Assembly: GCA_022710245.1 (NCBI GenBank)
Contig: JAKLHH010000539.1
Span: 1-5,858 of the forward strand
Direction: 5' to 3'
Source of the DNA: Myxococcota bacterium
Lineage (GTDB): Bacteria; Myxococcota; Polyangia; GCA-2747355; JAKLHH01
Length of the DNA: 5,858 nt
A program made the translations under genes and the position numbers. The first letter of the stretch is position 1. Each line of letters opens with the position of its first letter. The notes under the pieces are model-generated. The model was not told where the DNA came from, did not search any database, and saw nothing but the letters and a program-made list of their open reading frames with translations. This document shows positions 1 through 5,563 of the stretch, piece after piece.

Positions 1-124
1 TGGCCTGGCTGCCCCGCCAACCCCGGGCTCGCCGCTGGGCGATCTCCTCGACACCCGGTGATCCGGGCCAGCGAGGCGCCGCTGGAGCTGGTTCATGCCC
101 TCTAGGTTAGCATGATCCGGGCCG
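1..124. other. Left-edge tail; possible end of a rightward gene
   Basis: No complete gene fits here. On the plus strand, the frame beginning at base 2 is open to a TGA at 59-61 and reads as a Pro/Gly-rich stretch ending PLGDLLDTR. G or C occupies most of its third positions, so it could be the C-terminus of a gene entering from the left and converging on the PLP enzyme. The frame beginning at base 1 is open to a TAG at 103-105, and a minus-strand frame starting at the ATG at 94-96 is open to the left edge. In DNA this GC-rich none of these can be trusted. A small inverted repeat, CCAGCG/CGCTGG (68-73 and 80-85, six-base loop), lies where a terminator between convergent genes would be, but no T-run follows it. 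The 11-base string TGATCCGGGCC occurs at 59-69 and again at 113-123. Confidence 0.25.
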
Positions 125-1588
125 CTACTTCACCAGCCCGGTCCGCCGGTTGAACTCCACGATCAGCTTGTCCCACTCCGCGGCCTGGCTGAAGGTCTCG
201 GTCCAGAAGTCCGGGTCCCAGAGCTGACGGAGCTCGTCAACGGTCCGCCCCTGCTGCTCGACCCAGGTGAAGTACTTCAGGTTGTGGAGCGCCTTGCGGT
301 CGTGGTAGCCGAGCTCGCGCAGGTTGTCGGTGCCATTGCCGAGGAGGTAGCGCGCGTAGTGGGCGCTCGCGTCGGCCTCCGCGTACGGTCCGTGCTCCTC
401 GCGCTGCTCCTGCACGCGGCTGCCGTAGAGGGCCGCCGAGTCGGTGAGCGGGCAGAAGATGACGTCGCGCCCGTCCAGCTCGTAGTAGCGCGCGGTCTTG
501 ATCGCGGCGACGACGTTGCAGATGGACGAGATCCCGAGGAGCGGCAGCTTCTCCACCGTCTCCGCCGGCACGCCCTCGTGGGCGAGGAACGCGTGCCCCG
601 CCGGCTCGTTGAAGAGCCGGAGCAGCGCCATGCACTGCTCGTCGTCGATGGCGGCGACCATGTCCGTGTTGCGCACGTTGTGCACCCAGGGGATGTGCTT
701 GTCGCCGATGCCCTCGATGCGGTGTCCGCCAAAGCCGTTGCGGAGCAGCGTCGGGCACTGCAGCGCCTCGGTGGCGACCACCTTGAGCTGCGGGAAGCGC
801 GTGCGCAGGTAGTCCCCCGCGGAGATGGTGCCGGCCGAGCCGGTCGCCGAGATGTACGCCGCCAGGCGGCTCTCCGGGCTGCGCACCAGGCCGAAGACCT
901 CCTCGATCGCCGAGCCGGTCACCTCGTAGTGCCAGATCGAGTTTCCGAACTCCTCGAACTGGTTGAAGATGACGCAGTCGGGCCGGGTCTTCTTGATCTC
1001 CCAGCACTTGTCGTAGATCTCCTTGACGTTCGACTCGCAGCCCGGCGTCGCGATCACCTCGGCGCCGATCGAGCGGAGCCACTCGAAGCGCTCGCGGCTC
1101 ATCTCCTCGGGGAGGATGGCGACCGGCGTGCAGGCGAGGAGCGCGCAGTCGAAGGCGCCGCCGCGGCAGAAGTTGCCCGTCGACGGCCACACCGCCTTCT
1201 GCGAGGTCGGATCGAAGTTGCCAGAGACCAGGCGAGGCACCAGGCAGGCGAAGCCCGCGCCGACCTTGTGCGCGCCGGTCGGGAAGTACTTGCCGACGAG
1301 CCCGATCACCCGCGCCGCGACCCCGGTCAGCTCCGAGGGGAACTCGATCCAGTTGCCGCGGTTGTAGAGCCCGCCCTTCTCCTTCGGCTCGTTCTTCCAG
1401 GTGATGCGGAAGAGGTTCACCGGGTCGATGTCCCAGAGGCCCACGTGAGCGAGGCGCTCCTTGATCGCGGCCGGCGCCTGCTCCGGGTCCTTCATCTGGG
1501 CGAAGGTCGGGATGATGATGTTGCGCTCACGGCAGCGCTGGACCGTCTTCTCCAGTACCGCCTCGTTGATCCGGTCGATGACGCGCAT
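125..1588 (-). CDS. PLP-dependent fold-type II enzyme, cysteine synthase/TrpB-like, long form, substrate unknown
   Basis: This is a 487-residue, presumably cytoplasmic PLP enzyme. TGAHK (104-108) resembles the Schiff-base lysine motif of tryptophan synthase beta, making K108 the likely catalytic lysine. STGN (136-139) matches the substrate-binding asparagine loop of cysteine synthases. The Gly/Ser-rich ATGSAGT (248-254) fits the loop that holds the PLP phosphate, and TDSA (382-385) may place a serine near the pyridine nitrogen. Compared with a cysteine synthase of about 310 residues, it has an extra N-terminal region of about 90 residues and a C-terminal one of about 100. From memory, close relatives of this long form occur in Deltaproteobacteria and are annotated only as PLP-dependent proteins. 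I chose the ATG at 1588 because AGAGGAG stands five bases before it and family-like sequence (MRVIDRINEAVLEKTVQR) begins there. The frame stays open to 1933, but that stretch overlaps the neighbouring gene and looks like translated noise. The fold assignment is secure. The reaction is not, since neither a serine-acetylating partner nor a trpA lies nearby. Confidence 0.96.
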   Translation of the reverse strand: MRVIDRINEAVLEKTVQRCRERNIIIPTFAQMKDPEQAPAAIKERLAHVGLWDIDPVNLFRITWKNEPKEKGGLYNRGNWIEFPSELTGVAARVIGLVGKYFPTGAHKVGAGFACLVPRLVSGNFDPTSQKAVWPSTGNFCRGGAFDCALLACTPVAILPEEMSRERFEWLRSIGAEVIATPGCESNVKEIYDKCWEIKKTRPDCVIFNQFEEFGNSIWHYEVTGSAIEEVFGLVRSPESRLAAYISATGSAGTISAGDYLRTRFPQLKVVATEALQCPTLLRNGFGGHRIEGIGDKHIPWVHNVRNTDMVAAIDDEQCMALLRLFNEPAGHAFLAHEGVPAETVEKLPLLGISSICNVVAAIKTARYYELDGRDVIFCPLTDSAALYGSRVQEQREEHGPYAEADASAHYARYLLGNGTDNLRELGYHDRKALHNLKYFTWVEQQGRTVDELRQLWDPDFWTETFSQAAEWDKLIVEFNRRTGLVK

Positions 1589-1716
1589 TCGTGCTCCTCT
1601 TTCTTGTCGCGGACGCTGCCCGCCAGCGCCGTACCCGAGCGGGGCGCGCGTGCGGGGCGCCGCTCCAGCCCAGGGCTGACGGCGGAACTTTACGACACGG
1701 GCGAGAAAAGGTTTAG
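1589..1716 (-). other. Intergenic gap between the two minus-strand genes
   Basis: This 128-base gap separates the stop of the AMIN/helix gene from the start of the PLP enzyme. It holds an inverted repeat, CAGCCC-A-GGGCTG (1666-1678), without a following T-run, so it is not a convincing Rho-independent terminator. A weak -10-like TAAAGT can be read on the minus strand at about 1684-1689, but no acceptable -35 stands at the right distance. The string GGCGCCGCTCCAG (1656-1668) occurs again upstream of the AMIN/helix gene (5246-5258). Read-through from the upstream gene is possible, and an independent promoter cannot be excluded. Confidence 0.5.
1594..1600 (-). promoter_or_regulatory. Ribosome binding site of the PLP enzyme
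   Basis: Read on the minus strand, the site is AGAGGAG followed by CACGA and then ATG. It is a strong purine-rich Shine-Dalgarno with a five-base spacer. It fixes the start at 1588 rather than at the upstream in-frame codon at 1933. Confidence 0.85.
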
Positions 1717-4700
1717 CTACTTCAGGTAGCGGACGACGAGGTAGGTCCCCGAGTCCAGCTCGACCGCGCGGACCTCGGGGGTGGCCGGGCGGTTGAGCTC
1801 GATCTGCACGCGGAAGGTGCCGTAGACGAGCGGCGTCATCGCCACCGAGCCCACCACGGCACCGCCCGGCATCGACGACCAGCTCCCGACCAGCTCGTGC
1901 GCACCGCTGAGCAGCACCACCGTCCGGTCCCACGAGGTGCTCACCTGGTAGCGGCCGCGACCGAGAGGGATGAGGACCTGCTCCTCGTCCTTGGCCGCGC
2001 GGTAGCTCGGCCTGCCGTAGGCCGCCGCGGGGAGCGGCACCTGGCCCTGACTGGAGGCGTAGAGCGGCCGCTGGCGCGGGCGGGCCGGCTCGGCCGGCCG
2101 CACCGGCGGGCTGCCGACCTTGAGCGGCTTGCCCTGCTCCTTCCCCCCGAGCTGGTCCTGGCGCGCGGCCTCGGCCCGCAGCGCCTGCGCCCGCGCCTGG
2201 GTCTCCTGCAGCTGCTGGCGGGCGATCTGCGCCTTCAGCCGCGCGAGCTCGCCGCGCAGCCGCTCCGCCTCGAGGTCCCGGCTCGAGCTGGCGAGCTTGC
2301 GCAGCCGGTCCGCCTCGCCACGCAGCCGGTCCGCCTCGGCCTTCGCGCGCTCCGCGTCGGCGCGCGCCCGCTCCGCCTCACCGCGCGCCTGCGCCATCGC
2401 CGCCTGCTCGCCCTTCAGCCGGGCGCTCTCCGCGCCGCCGCGCGCGCGCTCCGCCTCCGTCTTCAGGCGGAGGGCCTCCTTGCGCGTGCGCTCGGCCTCC
2501 GCGCGCAGCCGCGCAGCCTCCCCGATCGTGCGCTCGGCCTGCTGCTTGGCCACGGCCGCCGCCGCCCGCTCGCTCTCGGCCTGCTGCTTGCTCGCCGCCG
2601 CCGCCGCCCGCTCGCTCTCGGCCTGCTGCTTGCTCGCCGTCGCCGCCGCCCGCTCGCTCTCGGCCTGCTGCTTGCTCGCCGTCGCCGCCGCCCGCTCGCG
2701 CTCGGCCTGCAGCTTGCTCGCCGTCGCCGCTGCGCGCTCCTGCTCGGCCTGCTGCTTGCTCGTCGCCGCCGCGCGCGACTGCGCGAGCGCCGCGGCCTTC
2801 GCCTGCTCCGCCTCCTCGCGCACCTTGCGCGCGCTCACCATGGCCTCCTCGGCCTTGCGCTGCTGGGCGGCGATCAGCGCCCGCTCGGCCTGGCGGCGCT
2901 TCTGCTCCTGATCCTGGCTCGCCTGGCGCGCGCGCTCCGCGCTCGTCTGTTGCCGGTCGGCGAGCTGGCGGGCCTGGGACGCCTCGCGGGTGGCACGGGC
3001 GGCCTCGGCCTTCGCGCTCGCGGCCTCGCGCTGCAGCCGGCGCGCCTCGGCCAGCGCCGACGCAGCCTTCTGCTGCAGCGCGACCTGCTGCGAGCGCTCC
3101 TCGGCGTTGCGCGAGGTGCGCGCCCGGGCCGCTGCCAGCCGAGCCTGCTCTGCCTGCGCCTGCGCCCGCAGCGCCTCCTGCTTGAGGCGCCCCAGCTCCT
3201 GCCGGCTCTGCTCGACGGTCGCCATCGTCTCGCGGAGGCGAGCCTGGGTCCGCTGCGCCTCGGCGAGCGAGGTCTGGGCGCTGGCCTTCAGCGCCACCGC
3301 GAGCGCCTTCTCGGCGGCCGCCTGCTTGGCCAGCAGCTGGCTCGCGCTGGCCTCTGCCTGCGCCCGCTTGGCCTCGGCGAGCGCGCTGTTCATCCCGCTG
3401 CGCGCGCGGTCGGCCTCGGCGCGGGCGCGCGCTGCCTCCTTGCGGGCCTGCGCGGCCTCCTCGGCGACCTGCTTCGCCTTCGCCGCGAGCTTGCTCGCCG
3501 CCGCGCGCTCGGCGCTGAGGCGCTGGGCCAGCTCCCGCGCCGCCTTGGCCGCCTCTGCCCTGGCGCTGCTCGCCTCCCCTCGCGCGCGCTGGGCCTCGGC
3601 CTCTGCCGCCGCTGCCTTGGCCGCCAGCGCGTTCGCTCTCGCCCGCTCGTCCGCGGCCTGCTTGCCGAGGCTCTTGTCAGCCTCGGCGCGCCGCGCCAGC
3701 GCACGGGCACGATCGGCTTGCTCACGCGCCTCGGCGCGGGCCCGGTTCGCCTCGCCGAGCGCCTGCTGCGCCTTCGCGGCCAGCCCGAGCGCCCGCTGCT
3801 TCTCCGCCTCGGCGGCCTGCACGGCCTTGCGGCTCGCCTCCTCCTCGGCGCGCGCACGCTTCGCCTCGGCGACCGCGGTGGCGGCCTCGCCCCGCGCCTG
3901 CTCGGCCGCCAGGCGAGAGCGCTCGGCCTCGGAGCGGGCCCGGGCGGCGTCCGTGCGCGCGCGCTCCGCCTCGGCGAGCGCCTGCTGCGCCTTGGCCGCC
4001 AGCGCGTCCGCCCTGCGCCGCTCGGCCTCGGCCAGCGCCGCGGAGCGCGCCTTCTCCTGCCCCGCCTGCCGCGCTCGCGCCGCCTCCTGCGCCCGGGCCG
4101 CGGCCTCCTTCGCGCGCTGTGCCTCGGCGCGGGCCTGGTTCGCCTCGCTCGCCGAGCGCTGCGCCTTGCTGGCCAGCGCCTGCGCGAGGAGCTTCTCGGC
4201 CTCGGCCCGCTGGACCAGGCTGCGCAGCGCCTGTCCCTCGGCGCGGGCCTTGCTCGCGTCCTTCTGCGCCTGCGCCGCCGCGGCGCGCGCTTGCTGGGCC
4301 TCGAGCTGCGCGCGCTGCGCCTCCGCGCGCATGCGGGCCACGTCGGCCCGGGCCCGGCTCATCTCCTGACGCAGGCGCTCCGCCTCGGCCTGCGCCTGCT
4401 GCGAGGTCTGCCGGATGCGATCGAGCTCGGCCTGCGCGCGACGCCGGTCCTTCTCCGCTTCGGCCGCGGAGCGAGCCAGCGCCTCCGCGCGACCGCGCGC
4501 CGCCGCCGCGTCGGAGCGCTGCTGCCGCGAGAGCTTCTCTGCGTTCGTGCGGGCCTCGGCCGCCGCCTGCTGCAGGCGCTGCGCCTCGAGCTTCGCCTTG
4601 GCCACCTCGGCGAGCGCCTTCTGGCGGTCCGCCTCGGCCCGCCGCGCGCGCTGATCAGCCTCGCCGAGCTGCCTCGCCGCCGCCGCGTCCGCGGCCGGGG

Positions 4701-5145
4701 CCTTGGCGGGAGCCGCTCGCGTCCCGGCCGGCGGCGGGGTCAGGGCGAGCACCCGGATCACCAGATCGTTCCCGTCGAGGAGCACGCGCGAAGCGACCTT
4801 CTGCCGCAGGCCGACCGAGACGCGCACGCCCGACCAGGTCTCCTTCTTCACCGGGCTCGTCGCGACGCTGGAGACCGCCCAGCTCCCCACGTCGAGCCAG
4901 CGAGGCGCCTCGCCCTGCTGCGCGTTGGAGAGGTCGACGACCAGCCGCGGCGGCTCCTCCAGGTTGAAGACCGCGAAGGCCGGCGTCTGCGTGCACCGGA
5001 CCCGGACCACGGTCTCGCCGCCCTGCCCTTCGACAGCCTCCACGGCGCGGAGCTCCGTGCGACCGGCCTCGGCCCTGGCTCCAGCCAGCAGCAGCAGCAG
5101 CGCGGGGACGAGGTGTAGCACGACCTGACGTGGGGCTCGGTGCAT
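1717..5145 (-). CDS. Exported AMIN-domain protein with ~840-residue coiled coil or single helix and C-terminal AMIN-like domain
   Basis: The product has 1142 residues. It opens with a signal peptide: arginines at 3 and 6, a leucine-rich core at about 8-22, and AxA-type cleavage near residues 25-27. Residues 30-135 match the AMIN domain, an envelope module that binds peptidoglycan in AmiC and PilQ; the core strand RLVVDLSNA (67-75) is clear. A Pro/Ala linker (136-157) leads into residues 158-999, a charged Ala/Glu/Arg/Gln/Lys helix in which I see no Pro, Phe, Tyr, Trp, His or Cys. It includes a 14-residue tandem repeat (797-872). After a Pro-rich linker (1000-1049), the beta-rich domain 1050-1142 resembles the AMIN half-motifs, for example AVVGSVAMTP and FRVQIEL. 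The ATG at 5145 is preceded by AAAAGGAG and directly followed by the signal peptide; the frame runs open to 5307, but the extra 54 residues look non-coding. Inferred role: a peptidoglycan-attached spacer or scaffold in the periplasm. TolA-like Ala-rich helices and SMC-like low-complexity matches are alternatives. The exact cellular process is unknown. Confidence 0.92.
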   Translation of the reverse strand: MHRAPRQVVLHLVPALLLLLAGARAEAGRTELRAVEAVEGQGGETVVRVRCTQTPAFAVFNLEEPPRLVVDLSNAQQGEAPRWLDVGSWAVSSVATSPVKKETWSGVRVSVGLRQKVASRVLLDGNDLVIRVLALTPPPAGTRAAPAKAPAADAAAARQLGEADQRARRAEADRQKALAEVAKAKLEAQRLQQAAAEARTNAEKLSRQQRSDAAAARGRAEALARSAAEAEKDRRRAQAELDRIRQTSQQAQAEAERLRQEMSRARADVARMRAEAQRAQLEAQQARAAAAQAQKDASKARAEGQALRSLVQRAEAEKLLAQALASKAQRSASEANQARAEAQRAKEAAARAQEAARARQAGQEKARSAALAEAERRRADALAAKAQQALAEAERARTDAARARSEAERSRLAAEQARGEAATAVAEAKRARAEEEASRKAVQAAEAEKQRALGLAAKAQQALGEANRARAEAREQADRARALARRAEADKSLGKQAADERARANALAAKAAAAEAEAQRARGEASSARAEAAKAARELAQRLSAERAAASKLAAKAKQVAEEAAQARKEAARARAEADRARSGMNSALAEAKRAQAEASASQLLAKQAAAEKALAVALKASAQTSLAEAQRTQARLRETMATVEQSRQELGRLKQEALRAQAQAEQARLAAARARTSRNAEERSQQVALQQKAASALAEARRLQREAASAKAEAARATREASQARQLADRQQTSAERARQASQDQEQKRRQAERALIAAQQRKAEEAMVSARKVREEAEQAKAAALAQSRAAATSKQQAEQERAAATASKLQAERERAAATASKQQAESERAAATASKQQAESERAAAAASKQQAESERAAAAVAKQQAERTIGEAARLRAEAERTRKEALRLKTEAERARGGAESARLKGEQAAMAQARGEAERARADAERAKAEADRLRGEADRLRKLASSSRDLEAERLRGELARLKAQIARQQLQETQARAQALRAEAARQDQLGGKEQGKPLKVGSPPVRPAEPARPRQRPLYASSQGQVPLPAAAYGRPSYRAAKDEEQVLIPLGRGRYQVSTSWDRTVVLLSGAHELVGSWSSMPGGAVVGSVAMTPLVYGTFRVQIELNRPATPEVRAVELDSGTYLVVRYLK
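2530..2757 (-). repeat. 42-bp in-frame tandem repeat, about 5.4 units
   Basis: The anchor CTCGGCCTGC recurs exactly every 42 bases on the plus strand, at 2533, 2575, 2617, 2659, 2701 and 2743; the first four and the last copies continue TGCTTG, and the 2701 copy has AGCTTG. Each unit encodes 14 residues of the type KQQAESERAAATAS (residues 797-866, then a partial KQQAER). Units 3 to 5 are almost identical at DNA level, which points to recent duplication. Because 42 bases equal 14 codons and two heptads, gain or loss of a unit keeps both the frame and the coiled-coil register. Confidence 0.93.
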
Positions 5146-5150
5146 GGCGG

Positions 5151-5158
5151 CTCCTTTT
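5151..5158 (-). promoter_or_regulatory. Ribosome binding site of the AMIN/helix gene
   Basis: Read on the minus strand, the site is AAAAGGAG followed by CCGCC and ATG. It is close to the ideal anti-16S match with a five-base spacer. Together with the signal peptide that follows, it settles the start at 5145. Confidence 0.88.
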
Positions 5159-5266
5159 GCTGGTCGCAGCTCCGCACGACTACCCGGCCTGTGCGGCGCC
5201 GCTCCCCGTCGCTGGACACGCAGCCCTGCGGCCCTGCCCGACCGCGGCGCCGCTCCAGTCGCACCT

Positions 5267-5294
5267 AGGGTACCCGGGCTGGGGATCGGGGCAA
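5267..5294 (-). promoter_or_regulatory. Weak candidate promoter for the AMIN/helix gene
   Basis: On the minus strand TTGCCC (5289-5294) and TACCCT (5267-5272) are separated by 16 bases. The match to the sigma-70 consensus is modest, at four of six and three of six. Transcription would start roughly 115 bases before the ATG. The -35 overlaps the first AATT segment of the hairpin array. It is the best pair I found, but this could be chance. Confidence 0.2.
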
Positions 5295-5354
5295 TTTTTT
5301 GGCTCACCTCGCGAAGCGTCCGCGGGACGCGACCAGGGCGAAGCCGCTCCTGCG

Positions 5355-5368
5355 AACGCTCGAGCGTT
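5355..5368. promoter_or_regulatory. 14-bp perfect palindrome, possible operator
   Basis: AACGCTCGAGCGTT is a perfect 14-base palindrome in the divergent intergenic region, about 210 bases from the leftward start and about 200 from the rightward start. Such a dyad could bind a dimeric regulator or form a five-pair hairpin with a four-base loop. It lies inside the hairpin array, at the place where the second unit lacks its AATT core, so it may be a diverged part of that array. Confidence 0.3.
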
Positions 5369-5376
5369 GCCCTCGT

Positions 5377-5472
5377 GCGGGTCCTCGCGGCCTCCGGCCG
5401 CTCCGGGATGAGACCGCCGCAATTGCGGGTCCTCGCGGCCTGCGGCCGCTCCGGGATGAGACCGCCGCAATT
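5377..5472. repeat. 48-bp tandem duplication
   Basis: Bases 5377-5424 and 5425-5472 are adjacent copies of one 48-base unit that differ at a single position (C at 5394, G at 5442). The difference lies in the three-base loop of the GCGGCC/GGCCGC hairpin, so both copies keep the stem. Each copy contains CCGGGATGAG and ends in GCCGCAATT. The near-identity indicates a recent duplication. Confidence 0.95.
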
Positions 5473-5518
5473 TGCCCTTCATCGCGGAGCCTCCGAAGGA
5501 GGCGAGCGGGGCGAATTC

Positions 5519-5547
5519 TTGGACCCGCGCGGCAGGGGTCCTATGAT
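5519..5547 (+). promoter_or_regulatory. Candidate sigma-70 promoter of the rightward gene
   Basis: TTGGAC (5519-5524) and TATGAT (5542-5547) stand 17 bases apart, the optimal spacing. The -10 matches the consensus at five of six positions and the -35 at three of six. AT-rich hexamers are rare in this DNA. Initiation about seven bases after the -10 would be near 5554, leaving a leader of only about ten bases that begins with the Shine-Dalgarno. The inverted repeat GGACCC/GGGTCC (5521-5526, 5536-5541) overlaps the -35 and fills the spacer, where a repressor could act. Confidence 0.45.
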
Positions 5548-5553
5548 CGCGCT

Positions 5554-5558
5554 GGAGG
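5554..5558 (+). promoter_or_regulatory. Ribosome binding site of the rightward gene
   Basis: GGAGG is followed by CAACG and the ATG at 5564. An in-frame ATG also exists at 5543, with a poorer AGGGG ahead of it, but that codon lies inside the candidate -10 box. The downstream start is therefore preferred. Confidence 0.65.
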
Positions 5559-5563
5559 CAACG

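Larger units (their letters stand above)
5291..5541. repeat. Array of degenerate hairpin/AATT elements (REP-like)
   Basis: Four hairpins share one geometry, a perfect six-base stem with a three-base loop. They are GCGTCC-gcg-GGACGC (5316-5330), GCGGCC-tcc-GGCCGC (5387-5401), GCGGCC-tgc-GGCCGC (5435-5449) and GCCTCC-gaa-GGAGGC (5489-5503). On the minus strand each is followed by GCGAGG-, GCGATG- or TTCGCGAGG-like sequence. Three of the four then reach an AATT core, at 5293-5296, 5421-5424 and 5469-5472. A fifth AATT (5514-5517) lies beside a wider inverted repeat, GGACCC/GGGTCC (5521-5526 and 5536-5541). The stems differ in sequence while the pairing is kept, which argues for structure rather than chance. 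It resembles repetitive extragenic palindromes. A role in mRNA ends, nucleoid binding or mobility is not shown. Confidence 0.6.
5146..5542. other. Divergent intergenic region rich in palindromes
   Basis: These 397 bases separate the leftward AMIN/helix gene from the rightward membrane-anchored gene, so both promoters should lie here. The part next to the AMIN/helix gene (5146-5285) is plain GC-rich DNA with two copies of the palindrome GCGGCGCCGC, each followed by TCC (from 5193 and from 5244). The part from about 5287 to 5541 is an array of small hairpins and AATT-containing segments, described separately. Minus-strand frames run through it (5180-5674 and 5479-5814), but they translate the repeats and lack a convincing start. 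I see no real gene. Confidence 0.7.

Noticed and set aside
1666..1678. CAGCCC-A-GGGCTG as a Rho-independent terminator
   Set aside because: The usable stem is short and no T-run follows on either strand.
284..1729. Plus-strand open frame antisense to the PLP enzyme
   Set aside because: It overlaps a well-conserved enzyme throughout and translates to Arg/Leu/Ala/Val-rich sequence with no recognisable motif.
1589..1933. N-terminal extension of the PLP enzyme to 1933
   Set aside because: The 115 extra residues overlap the end of the AMIN/helix gene and are Arg/Gly/Pro-rich noise. The ATG at 1588 has a strong Shine-Dalgarno and begins the conserved sequence.
2990..4369. Second plus-strand frame, Ala/Ser/Arg-rich, inside the same gene
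   Set aside because: Another shadow of the repetitive helix; low-complexity and without a start signal.
1897..5118. Very long plus-strand open frame antisense to the AMIN/helix gene
   Set aside because: It exists because Ala, Glu and Arg codons made of G and C give no stops when read backwards. The product is monotonous Leu/Arg/Gly/Ala with no domain or credible ribosome binding site, whereas the minus strand gives a signal peptide, an AMIN domain and a regular helix.
5146..5307. N-terminal extension of the AMIN/helix protein to 5307
   Set aside because: It would bury the signal peptide 54 residues inside the protein. The start at 5145 has an ideal Shine-Dalgarno and gives a normal exported N-terminus.
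5377..5472. CRISPR-like array
   Set aside because: Only two copies, directly adjacent with no spacer between them, and no cas gene nearby.
5543..5545. Upstream in-frame ATG as start of the rightward gene
   Set aside because: It lies inside the candidate -10 box and has a weaker Shine-Dalgarno than the ATG at 5564. It remains possible if the promoter call is wrong.
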